A DNA stretch of 49,545 nucleotides. It comes from an uncultured Hyphomicrobiaceae bacterium. GTDB taxonomy: Bacteria; Pseudomonadota; Alphaproteobacteria; Rhizobiales; CAMYJA01. The first letter of the stretch is position 1. Every line of letters starts with the position of its first letter. The stretch lies in assembly GCA_947258705.1 (NCBI GenBank), contig CAMYJA010000012.1, positions 1-49,545 of the forward strand, written 5' to 3'. The notes beneath the pieces were generated by a model that had not been told where the DNA came from, did no database searches, and saw nothing but the letters and a program-made list of their open reading frames with translations. A program made the position numbers and the translations under genes. Below, piece by piece: positions 8,420-15,618 of this stretch.

Positions 8420-9628
8420 TCAGTTTGCGGGGATCTCATTCTCGGTCAACGCGGAGGGGAAAGGGTATTCTAACTCCGGCCGGACAATCCATCCACCCCC
8501 CAAAACACGTGCGCCGCTGTCCGGCTTATCATAAAAAACACAGGCCTGGCCAGGCGAGACACCATATTCGCCGTTATTTAACAGGACGTGTACTTTATGT
8601 TCAATAGAGCACAAATTGGCCGAAATTGGACTCTGTGTCGAGCGAACTTTCGCATAAATATCATATGAAGTGCCGGCAGCGTTGCCAAAAAGCGGCAATT
8701 CGCCGAGCCAATTGACATCGCGAAGGCTGATTTTATGGGTCAGGAGGGATTCACGCGGACCAACAATCACCTGGTTTTTTTCAGCATCGATGCGTGTAAC
8801 AAAAAGCCGCTCACCGGTAGCTAAGCCGAGGCCACGCCTCTGTCCGACGGTAAAATTGATGATGCCGTCATGCCGACCCATGACCCGGCCGTCCTCGTGC
8901 AGGATCGTTCCCGGCGAAGCGGCGCCAGGGTGGAGCTTTTCGATGACATCGGCATAGCGGCCGTTGGGCACGAAACAGATGTCCTGGCTGTCGGACTTTT
9001 CCGCCACCGGCAGGTCATAGTGACGGGCCAGCTCGCGCACCCTCGATTTGGTGATGCCGCCCAGGGGGAAGCGCAGAAATGGCAGAAGGTCGCGCTGTGT
9101 CGTAAAAAGAAAATAGCTCTGATCGCGCTCGCTATCGACAGCGCTCAGGAGCTCCCAGCCCGAAGGTCCGGGCCGGTTCTGAACATAATGTCCCGTCGCC
9201 AGGGCGTCGGCGCCAAGTTTTTTCGCCGTTTCGACCAGATCGTGAAATTTTACCGACTGGTTGCAGGTAACGCAGGGAATGGGCGTTTCGCCGGCAAGAT
9301 AGCTCGCGACAAATTCATCCATAACGCTGTCGCGAAAGCGGTTCTCGTAATCGAGAACGTAATGGGGGATGTCGAGCTGATGGGCAATGTTGCGCGCGTC
9401 ATGGATATCCTGGCCGGCGCAACAGGCGCCCTTGCGGTGAACGGCCTCGCCATGATCGTAAAGCTGCAGGGTGATGCCGATGACATTGTAACCCCGGTCC
9501 TTGAGCAGCGCTGCAACAAGGGACGAATCGACGCCACCCGACATGGCCACGACAATGCACAGCTCTTCGGGCGGGCGGTCGAAATGAAGATCGCCGATCA
9601 GGGATTCGATGTCCGTGTCAGTTGGCAT
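8420..9628 (-). CDS. mnmA: tRNA-specific 2-thiouridylase MnmA
   Basis: MnmA thiolates U34 of tRNA-Lys, -Glu and -Gln in the cytoplasm, taking sulfur from a persulfide relay and using ATP. The 402-residue protein shows the PP-loop SGGVDSS (30-36), the first catalytic Cys in CVTCNQSVKF (Cys122) and the second in SQDICFVP (Cys218), with a C-terminal beta-barrel domain starting around 290. The length is slightly above the usual 360-380 owing to about 20 extra N-terminal residues. It is divergent from sciP across 285 bases. Substrate tRNA-Glu is also encoded in the window (25.1 kb), although with anticodon CTC. Confidence 0.97.
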   Translation of the reverse strand: MPTDTDIESLIGDLHFDRPPEELCIVVAMSGGVDSSLVAALLKDRGYNVIGITLQLYDHGEAVHRKGACCAGQDIHDARNIAHQLDIPHYVLDYENRFRDSVMDEFVASYLAGETPIPCVTCNQSVKFHDLVETAKKLGADALATGHYVQNRPGPSGWELLSAVDSERDQSYFLFTTQRDLLPFLRFPLGGITKSRVRELARHYDLPVAEKSDSQDICFVPNGRYADVIEKLHPGAASPGTILHEDGRVMGRHDGIINFTVGQRRGLGLATGERLFVTRIDAEKNQVIVGPRESLLTHKISLRDVNWLGELPLFGNAAGTSYDIYAKVRSTQSPISANLCSIEHKVHVLLNNGEYGVSPGQACVFYDKPDSGARVLGGGWIVRPELEYPFPSALTENEIPAN

Positions 9629-9843
9629 AATTCACACCAAGGTTAATTCAGCTTTTGCTTTTAGCCAAATGCGGGGGCAAAGGCCATGTTTTTAAACCAA
9701 TGCGCAACGGCATTCACCCGCGCAGCGATGATTTGGCGCTCATTTAAAATAAGGATCGAGGGGCTTAATTTCCATGGCCGGGAAATTAATATGCGTTTGT
9801 GCCAAAGCATGACAGTTGGGACGGTTATTTTTTACCATGGGCT

Positions 9844-9858
9844 TTAGGCAGTTTTTAA
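9844..9858. promoter_or_regulatory. CtrA-like box (one mismatch) before sciP
   Basis: TTAG, seven bases, then TTAA followed by C, 55 bases before the sciP start. The CtrA consensus is TTAA-N7-TTAA(C). In Caulobacter sciP is itself activated by CtrA, so the site fits the known circuit. Confidence 0.48.
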
Positions 9859-9913
9859 CGTCACTTCGCTATTCTCGTCGGATCAAGTGGCATTTAACTA
9901 GTAATGAGTAATA

Positions 9914-10192
9914 ATGGCCGATCAACAATACAGGGCGCGCGTTAAGTATGTCATGGGTCCCGACGGGAGCCCGTTGACGATTGCAGACCTTCCTGCAGCA
10001 GATACGAAACGCTGGGTAATCCGCCGCAAGGCGGAAGTGGTGGCAGCAGTACGTGGCGGACTTCTGAGCCTCGACGAGGCGTGTGAACGCTACAAGCTCA
10101 CAGTGGACGAGTTTTTAAGCTGGCAGCGTTCGATCGATCAGCATGGACTGGCCGGACTGCGGGCAACGCGTCTGCAGGATTACCGCGACTAA
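9914..10192 (+). CDS. sciP: CtrA inhibitor SciP (DUF1153)
   Basis: This 92-residue protein matches SciP along its whole length: an N-terminal segment with KYVMGPDGSPLT, TKRWVIRRKAEVVAAVRGG, and a helix-turn-helix with SLDEACERYKLTVDEFLSWQ. SciP binds CtrA and blocks its recruitment of RNA polymerase in G1-like cells, and it also binds DNA. The gene is divergent from mnmA and converges with the lipoprotein gene at 10874. It sits about 2 kb from ctrA, as in many Hyphomicrobiales. A CtrA-like box at 9844-9858 suggests the usual CtrA-SciP feedback loop. Confidence 0.95.
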   Translation: MADQQYRARVKYVMGPDGSPLTIADLPAADTKRWVIRRKAEVVAAVRGGLLSLDEACERYKLTVDEFLSWQRSIDQHGLAGLRATRLQDYRD

Positions 10193-10243
10193 GCGGATAT
10201 ATCCGGATCAGCAGGAACGTGCCGCACAAGCTGCGATCTTCAT

Positions 10244-10311
10244 TATACATGCGTACATTATATATGTGACATCTGCATATATGTGACCTAGGCATATATG
10301 TGACCGCTGCG
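10244..10311. repeat. 17-bp direct repeat array (3 copies plus a degenerate one)
   Basis: TATATGTGAC recurs at 10261, 10278 and 10295 at an exact 17-base period, with the other seven bases of each unit variable. A fourth unit at 10244 keeps only the TATA start. The array lies between the 3' ends of convergent sciP and the lipoprotein gene. Confidence 0.88.
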
Positions 10312-10338
10312 CCGGAGCGCGGGCGGCGCGCTTCATAT

Positions 10339-10408
10339 TGACAATCAGATCCTGACAATCAGGCTCTGACAATCGCACCTCGACAATTGCACCCCGACTA
10401 TCGCGCCG
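10339..10408. repeat. 14-bp direct repeat array (5 copies)
   Basis: TGACAATC or a close variant starts at 10339, 10353, 10367, 10381 and 10395, an exact 14-base period. Copies decay from left to right (the last two begin CGAC). The right end overlaps the last codons of the minus-strand lipoprotein gene. It begins 28 bases after the 17-bp array ends. Confidence 0.88.
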
Positions 10409-10874
10409 AGACCGCAGGAAGCTCAGGTTTCCACCGCTTTTGCGTGGCAGCGTTGCAGCCCAGCTCCAGATTTGCCCATCGCCTGACATCGCGGGACAGC
10501 CTGGACGAGGTTTTTTTATCCAGATCAATATTGCGGGTGGAGTAAAGCGTGTTGGCGCCGGCCGGGACAAGGCCGATAATGAACGACTTCGCGCCCGGCT
10601 TGCCTTTTTTCGTGCGCCGGCGAATGCTGATTTCCACTTTTCCGCCCTGGGCCTGCGGATCGGCACTGGCGAAAAACATATGGTTTTTTTTAATGAGACC
10701 GTTCGGCCTGAACCAGCAGGCCTTCGCCTGACGGGCGATACGGGCGTAGACATCGGATGTCTCGCCGGGCGCCGTATTGGCGCCCACGGTGGCTGCAACG
10801 GACAGGATTTCGGTATCGCCGCATGCGGCGAACGGCAGGGCCATTAATATTGTGACGACGAGTACTCTACGCAT
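10398..10874 (-). CDS. Putative lipoprotein of unknown function
   Basis: This 158-residue protein begins with a short basic segment, a hydrophobic stretch and a lipobox LPFAAC (Cys18), so it is probably a lipid-anchored envelope protein. The mature part has two further Cys (in KACWFRPNG and LELGCNAA), which could pair, and a basic central region (RRRTKKGKPGAK). I do not recognise a named family. It converges with sciP, and the 14-bp repeat array runs into its 3' end. Confidence 0.72.
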   Translation of the reverse strand: MRRVLVVTILMALPFAACGDTEILSVAATVGANTAPGETSDVYARIARQAKACWFRPNGLIKKNHMFFASADPQAQGGKVEISIRRRTKKGKPGAKSFIIGLVPAGANTLYSTRNIDLDKKTSSRLSRDVRRWANLELGCNAATQKRWKPELPAVSAR

Positions 10875-10952
10875 ACCGGCATAATAGAGTAATTATCCGT
10901 CCCGAGGCAATTTCTCTATATTGGCATCGGCGGCAAGGGGAAATTGCAGCAG

Positions 10953-11333
10953 TCAGCTGCGCTGGGGAGACTGATGGCCCTCTAGATGGGGCTTGGGGGC
11001 CTTGCTGTCGCGCATCTTCACCTGTTCGGCTTTCGACATCTCGTCCATCGCCTGCTGCGTCTCGACCCGGGCCATTTCCAACCTGCTTTCAAGGTCTTCG
11101 ACAGAAGTGATGAGATTGTCACGGCGTTCGATCGCGGCCTTGGCAAAGGTCGGATATGCAAAATGATTGACATCGGAGATGCCGGCCTTTTCCTGCTCGG
11201 CAAGGATCTGATGGTCGAGGTTCGACACCATCTGGCGAAAATCGCTGATCATGGCTTCGAGGGACTCGACCTTGCGCTGTCTCTTTTCAACTTCAAAACG
11301 ATATGTTTGAAGAAAGTGCGTGTTTGTCTTCAT
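10953..11333 (-). CDS. fliJ: FliJ-like flagellar export chaperone
   Basis: This protein of about 126 residues is almost entirely two long helices predicted to form a coiled-coil hairpin. The order is YRFEVEKRQRKVESLE, a conserved-looking turn near YPTFAKAAIERRDNLI, then a second helix. This matches the alphaproteobacterial FliJ family, which links the FliI ATPase to the flagellar export gate. The ATG at 11333 preceded by GGGG is preferred; an in-frame extension to 11552 looks non-coding. Its place between sciP and ctrA fits Hyphomicrobiales gene order and CtrA control of flagellar genes. fliI is not in the window. Short coiled coils are easily misassigned, so confidence is moderate. Confidence 0.62.
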   Translation of the reverse strand: MKTNTHFLQTYRFEVEKRQRKVESLEAMISDFRQMVSNLDHQILAEQEKAGISDVNHFAYPTFAKAAIERRDNLITSVEDLESRLEMARVETQQAMDEMSKAEQVKMRDSKAPKPHLEGHQSPQRS

Positions 11334-12253
11334 TGTTCGATACCCCAAACTAATTCGAACGTTACCGATATGCAGGTGACCGTCTTGATTCACATATTCC
11401 TGTATTTTCACGCTTCTCAATGTTTGAGGATCGTGAAAAGTGGATCGCGCCAGTCTAAATTCAAGGATCGTGCCATTTAAAAAAACAGAACGGCCGACGG
11501 GCCGCCAGTTTTTATCTCTCGATTTACGTCGCCTGACGTCCGGCCGATCCATCGTCTCTTTGCCGCGTTCAACCGACTTTCACATAAAGCGATTAAGTTG
11601 GCGTAAATTTATTTCATTTCGGATTGAAATATGTTGCGACCACAGACTGATCTAGGTTTTTTAACATGTGGATATCTGGTATTAAATAAACACAAAAGTG
11701 ATTCGCGCGTTTCTTAAAAATGATTCGATTTCGAGGCGGAGGTGTCCCTGGGGGGTGATAATTCCGCATATTTCAAGTCGTATTCATGCGCAGGCTTTAG
11801 GGGGAATATATAATGATGCGGTCAAACGCGTTCGCATATCGTCATTGTTCTGCGCTTTCGGGCGCAACGGCTTTTGCGCATCAGGCTCCCCGATTTCAGA
11901 CATACAAAGATCAGTTAAACAGGCGACGGTTCGTCCGGCCTGGTTTGATTGCCTTTTTTTTCAATCCGGCATCGAGGAACCGGGCTCATAGAAAAGCCGC
12001 ATGAAGTGATCTTAAGTCCAGTTTTATCCTTGTACAGAGCGTTAAGTTTTCGGGTCGTTAATTTATAGGGCATTGCTTTCATCCGCTCGATGAGGCTCCA
12101 AGTCTTCAAATTATGAGTTTTTTCTTACCGATCATTAGGTTTTGTTAACCTCTCGCGCCTAAATTGTTGCTTATCAGTTAACCGTATTTGTCGATGCGTT
12201 TTGAAGAACCGGGGCAGTGTCCTGTTTTCGGGACAGATGAGAAGAGGGTTAGG
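11334..12253. promoter_or_regulatory. Long intergenic control region between fliJ-like gene and ctrA
   Basis: About 920 bases separate the divergent fliJ-like gene and ctrA. It contains two GATTC sites (11700-11704 and 11722-11726) matching the CcrM motif GANTC, an imperfect TTAA-N7-TAAA at 11593-11607, the motif GAGGCGGAGGTGTC (11733-11746) shared with the eipA upstream region, and a CtrA-like box at 12134-12148. Caulobacter ctrA is controlled from two promoters by GcrA/CcrM methylation and by CtrA itself, and this layout is consistent with that. A 63-codon open frame at 11813 behind AGGGGG is possible but unsupported. Confidence 0.6.
12134..12148. promoter_or_regulatory. CtrA-like box upstream of ctrA
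   Basis: ATTA, the seven bases GGTTTTG, then TTAA followed by CC, 105 bases before the ctrA start. The right half-site is perfect and the left is degenerate. The spacer closely resembles that of the perfect box at 29170. It is a candidate autoregulatory site. Confidence 0.42.
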
Positions 12254-12949
12254 ATGAGGGTCCTTTTAATTGAAGACGACAGTGCGACTGCGCAAAGCAT
12301 CGAATTGATGCTCCAGTCGGACGGATTTAACGTTTACACTACAGATCTCGGCGAAGAGGGTGTCGATCTAGGCAAATTCTACGATTACGACATTATTCTT
12401 CTGGATCTCAATTTACCAGACATGAGCGGCTATGAAGTCCTGAAAATGCTCCGCGTGAGCAAGGTTCAGACACCGATACTGATCCTTTCGGGTCTTGCCG
12501 GTATAGACGACAAGGTGCGCGGTCTCGGCTTTGGCGCCGACGACTATATGACCAAGCCGTTCCACAAGGACGAGCTTGTCGCACGCATTCATGCTATCGT
12601 CCGGCGCTCCAAAGGTCATGCGCAGTCGATTATTTCGACTGGAGACCTCAAGGTCAATCTCGATGCGAAAACCGTCGAGATCGCAGGCCAGCGGGTGCAT
12701 TTGACCGGCAAGGAATATCAGATGCTGGAACTGCTTTCCCTGCGCAAGGGAACGACGCTGACCAAAGAAATGTTCCTCAATCATCTTTATGGCGGCATGG
12801 ACGAGCCCGAACTGAAGATTATCGACGTCTTTATCTGCAAACTGCGCAAGAAGCTCGCGGTTGCCACGGGCGGCGCCAATTATATCGAGACGGTATGGGG
12901 GCGCGGATATGTTCTGCGCGATCCGGAAGGTGAAACCGCCGCTGCCTGA
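12254..12949 (+). CDS. ctrA: Cell-cycle master response regulator CtrA
   Basis: This OmpR/PhoB-type regulator of 231 residues has the same length as Caulobacter CtrA. The receiver starts [20 protein letters not shown], with phosphoacceptor Asp51 in [14 protein letters not shown] and Lys in [12 protein letters not shown]. The winged-helix domain shows [17 protein letters not shown] and [15 protein letters not shown]. The C-terminus ends in three Ala, matching the exposed Ala-Ala signal for ClpXP destruction. The ATG at 12254 is preferred over upstream in-frame starts because MRVLLIEDD is the family N-terminus and GAGGG precedes it. CtrA receives phosphate from ChpT, also encoded here (13.8 kb), and binds TTAA-N7-TTAA. 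A strong terminator follows at 13039. Confidence 0.98.
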   Translation: MRVLLIEDDSATAQSIELMLQSDGFNVYTTDLGEEGVDLGKFYDYDIILLDLNLPDMSGYEVLKMLRVSKVQTPILILSGLAGIDDKVRGLGFGADDYMTKPFHKDELVARIHAIVRRSKGHAQSIISTGDLKVNLDAKTVEIAGQRVHLTGKEYQMLELLSLRKGTTLTKEMFLNHLYGGMDEPELKIIDVFICKLRKKLAVATGGANYIETVWGRGYVLRDPEGETAAA

Positions 12950-12977
12950 TCCTTCGCCGCTGACTAGTCAGACTGAC

Positions 12978-12995
12978 TAAGCCAGACTTGGCTTA
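12978..12995. other. Small inverted repeat after ctrA
   Basis: TAAGCC and GGCTTA are separated by AGACTT, just after a separate 10-base palindrome TGACTAGTCA (12962-12971). Neither has a T tract. They may help 3'-end folding ahead of the main terminator. Confidence 0.4.
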
Positions 12996-13038
12996 CCGGA
13001 GCGGCTGGCGGTGGAAACGGTTTCGAGACAGAAGTTAT

Positions 13039-13069
13039 AAAGGGCCCTGAATATACGGGCCCTTTTTTT
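13039..13069 (+). terminator. Rho-independent terminator of ctrA
   Basis: The GGGCCC arms, flanked by A on the left and T on the right, form a stem of about 9 bp with a short AT-rich loop. A run of seven T follows. Confidence 0.92.
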
Positions 13070-13143
13070 ATGCCGTCACGAAGCGGTGGGCGCGCTCAAT
13101 GCAATTTCATATGGCGGGGAATCCACAGGGATGCGGCCGGCTA

Positions 13144-13185
13144 CCATCAGCCATCAGCCATCAGCCACCAGCCACCAGCCACCAG
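13144..13185. repeat. Heptanucleotide tandem repeat (six copies)
   Basis: Three CCATCAG units are followed by three CCACCAG units in perfect 7-base register. It lies between the ctrA terminator and the 3' end of the minus-strand receiver gene, outside any supported gene. Confidence 0.9.
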
Positions 13186-13222
13186 CGGTACGACCGCCTG
13201 GATGCGGTGAGGCCAGGGCCGC

Positions 13223-13597
13223 TCAGACCAGACCGGCTTCCATCAGTTTTGTCTTGATGGATTCACGATCGAGGGGCTTGAGCATATAGCTATCCGCACC
13301 CGCATCAAATGCGGCTGTGATGTCTTTCGGATCGTTTTCGGTGGCGCAATAAATAATGTAGGGCAGTTCTTGGGTTTCGCTGGCGAGGGACGAGATGAAT
13401 TCCGTGCCCGTCATGTCGGGCATGCGCCAATCGACCATGATGGCGTCGGGCATTTGCAGCCGGCAGCGCTCAAGCGCATTTTCGCCCGTATCTACTTCAC
13501 TCGCCTTGAGATCCAGACCTTCTACGAGGTGACATGCAACCTTGCGGATTATGTCAGAGCTATCGATAATAAGGCAGTGCTTCCTGTCCATGTTCAT
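13223..13597 (-). CDS. Single-domain CheY-like response regulator next to chpT
   Basis: This 124-residue stand-alone receiver has phosphoacceptor Asp56 in IMVDWRMPDMTG, a Thr/Ala switch region (YCATEND) and Lys107 in YMLKPLDRE. The usual metal-binding acidic pair is reduced to one: Asp12 is followed by Ser in LIIDSSD. It has no output domain, so it acts by protein contact or as a phosphate sink. Its place next to chpT on the same strand (219 bases downstream of the chpT start side, same direction) matches a receiver commonly found beside chpT in alphaproteobacteria. CpdR and DivK are the other single-domain regulators of this pathway, but the N-terminus does not look like either, so I leave it unnamed. 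Confidence 0.85.
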   Translation of the reverse strand: MNMDRKHCLIIDSSDIIRKVACHLVEGLDLKASEVDTGENALERCRLQMPDAIMVDWRMPDMTGTEFISSLASETQELPYIIYCATENDPKDITAAFDAGADSYMLKPLDRESIKTKLMEAGLV

Positions 13598-13815
13598 GTC
13601 CCAACCGAATTCATATTTATTGATGCATCACTCTTGAATGAGGGCCGGACACATAGCCTGCCCAGGCGACCTCATGATCATTGACTTTGAGTGTCCGCCG
13701 CCTCGGCAGTGTGCATAATATTGGTTAATTTTGGCTGAACATCATTGCCGGAACGGCGCATTCGCCACCCGTGGAAACAATCGTCAGGGCGGGGTATTGC
13801 CCGCGATCAAGCCGT

Positions 13816-14460
13816 TTACTGGTTGGGTGTCGCCGTCAGGATAATGTCGCTGCCGTCCAGGTGCACCTTGAGACGCATACCGGCCAGGCCGGCCAGCCTC
13901 GACGTGTAATAAGGCTGAATGGTCAGGGCGTCGAGATTGCCGCGGAAATCGCCAGAGACGAATTCCTCAAGATGCTGCGGCGGGCGGGCGCCGGCCCCTC
14001 GGCAATGCACGCCGAATGCGGCCTGTTCTCCCTCGCCATTAATGCTGACGGTGAGTTCCCCGCCGCGCGGCAGAGCCGACAAACCGCTGAGTATGAGATT
14101 AAGCAGAAGCTTCACCCGGTCTTTGCCCATCTGCATGGCCGGGGCGTTCCAATTGAGCGTATGCTTGCCCGTTTCGACGAAGCCGCGCGTGATCTGCTCG
14201 GCTGTCGTCAGGTCGATCAGGCTGCCGGCGGAACCGGCCGCGCCAAAGGCAAAACGCGCGAATTGCAGCTTTGCCGATGCCTGAACGGTGAAATTCCTGA
14301 TGACCTCAAGCGCGTAAGCCTTGGAGCTTTCGTCATTGCCTTCCTCGTCGAGGACCTCAAGACCATTATAAATCGCTCCAACCGGGCCGATGACGTCATG
14401 GCAGATTTTACTGGCGAGCAGTGCCGCAATCTCAAGATCGTCAAGTTTATCCATGCCCAT
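13816..14460 (-). CDS. chpT: Histidine phosphotransferase ChpT
   Basis: ChpT moves phosphate from the CckA receiver to CtrA and CpdR. This 214-residue protein shows the signature LASKICHDVIGPVGAIYNGL with the phosphorylated His at 21, then a four-helix dimerisation region, and a C-terminal degenerate ATPase-like fold (KLLLNLILSGLSALPRGG) that does not bind ATP in characterised members. The ATG at 14460 is preferred (a second ATG lies at 14454); the longer frame upstream lacks family similarity. It lies 1.5 kb from ctrA, so two of the three phosphorelay parts are linked here; CckA is not in the window. Confidence 0.94.
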   Translation of the reverse strand: MGMDKLDDLEIAALLASKICHDVIGPVGAIYNGLEVLDEEGNDESSKAYALEVIRNFTVQASAKLQFARFAFGAAGSAGSLIDLTTAEQITRGFVETGKHTLNWNAPAMQMGKDRVKLLLNLILSGLSALPRGGELTVSINGEGEQAAFGVHCRGAGARPPQHLEEFVSGDFRGNLDALTIQPYYTSRLAGLAGMRLKVHLDGSDIILTATPNQ

Positions 14461-14693
14461 AATATCGGTACCCCCGGTGATTGTCGGCTGTCTGTTGTGC
14501 AAACATCTACGCGGGACATGCGATGTATGACGTAAAAGGAGTTGCTGCAAGCAATACACCGATTTCAGGCGCGGGCCAAATGGCAGAGATTCAATTTATT
14601 TAACTTATTGAAAATAATGAATAAATATAACCACGCTTGATCGGCAGAACCGACGCGGGGGAAGCGGACCGCGCCTGCGCCGAATCACGCGAT

Positions 14694-14713
14694 CATGTCC
14701 CGGCATGGACATG
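14694..14713. other. Inverted repeat in the chpT-cysQ gap
   Basis: CATGTCC and GGACATG flank a 6-base loop in the intergenic region between divergent chpT and cysQ. There is no T tract, so it is not a terminator. It could be an operator or an RNA hairpin in the cysQ leader. Confidence 0.4.
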
Positions 14714-14793
14714 TTGACATTCAGCGTTTGAGGCCGCAGAGACAGGCGGCTGAATTTTTTACGCCATGTCAGGTGTTCCACGGAGAAACAGGC

Positions 14794-15606
14794 TTGTCTG
14801 ATCAGTTTTTTGAACGCCTTGTCAGAGCGCTGGTGCCGGTTGTGCAGGAGGCGGGGAAGGCTATATTGGCCGTCCGCGAAGGCGGTTACGAGGTCGACCG
14901 CAAGGATGACGAAAGCCCGGTGACGCAGGCCGACCGGGAAGCGGAGGCGATCATCCTCGCCGCGCTGACGCGACTGGCGCCCGATATTCCGGTGGTCGGC
15001 GAGGAAGCGGCATCGGAGGGGCATGTTCCCGAAATCGGGCAGCGGTTCTTTCTGGTCGATCCCCTCGACGGCACAAAGGAATTCATCGCCGGCCGAAGCG
15101 AGTTCACGGTCAATATCGCACTCATCGAGGATGCCCGGCCAGTGCTCGGCATGGTCTATGCACCGATGCTGAAAAAGCTCTACCTGACACCGCGCCCGGG
15201 ACAAGCGGCTTTGATGCCGCTCGATTCCGAGGCAGCACCGGTCGGCGCGGGCGGTATCGATCCCGTCGCGATCGGCTGCCGCGAGGCATCCGGGTCGGGC
15301 CTCAGTGTCCTTGCCAGCCTGTCGCACATGAACGCGGCGACCGAGGCATTTCTCGAAGACATCGAGGTGGCGGAGTTTCTCCAAGCCGGATCCTCGCTCA
15401 AATTCTGCCTTATTGCCGAGGGGAAGGCCGATTTATATCCGCGACTTGCGCCAACCATGGAATGGGATACGGCTGCTGGGCAGGCGGTGCTCGAGGCCGC
15501 CGGCGGGCGGGTGGAAGCCGAGGACGGCACGCCGCTTGTTTACGGCAAGAGCGACCGCGGCTTTGTCAATGGCGGTTTCATCGCCAGGGGTGCCGGAAGC
15601 GCCTGA
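14794..15606 (+). CDS. cysQ: 3'(2'),5'-bisphosphate nucleotidase CysQ
   Basis: CysQ hydrolyses 3'-phosphoadenosine 5'-phosphate to AMP, recycling the by-product of sulfate activation. About 270 residues of the inositol monophosphatase fold carry the metal-binding motifs VVGEEAASEG, FLVDPLDGTKEF and MEWDTAAGQAVL, plus the substrate segment GSSLKFCLIAEGKADLYPR. I choose the TTG at 14794 because GGAG lies 8 bases upstream and the protein then starts like family members; the longer frame from 14695 reads into the upstream inverted repeat. The next gene is convergent. Confidence 0.92.
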   Translation: MSDQFFERLVRALVPVVQEAGKAILAVREGGYEVDRKDDESPVTQADREAEAIILAALTRLAPDIPVVGEEAASEGHVPEIGQRFFLVDPLDGTKEFIAGRSEFTVNIALIEDARPVLGMVYAPMLKKLYLTPRPGQAALMPLDSEAAPVGAGGIDPVAIGCREASGSGLSVLASLSHMNAATEAFLEDIEVAEFLQAGSSLKFCLIAEGKADLYPRLAPTMEWDTAAGQAVLEAAGGRVEAEDGTPLVYGKSDRGFVNGGFIARGAGSA

Positions 15607-15618
15607 AGGGCCGATGCG

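Noticed and set aside
10244-10408. CRISPR array
   Set aside because: Units of 14 and 17 bases have no unique spacers of about 30 bases and there are no cas genes.
11813-12004. 63-codon ORF upstream of ctrA with a decent ribosome binding site
   Set aside because: The product is basic and compositionally odd, lies in a likely control region, and has no other support.
12042-12065. CtrA box in the ctrA leader from two TTAA tetramers
   Set aside because: Their spacing is 12 bases, outside the known range.
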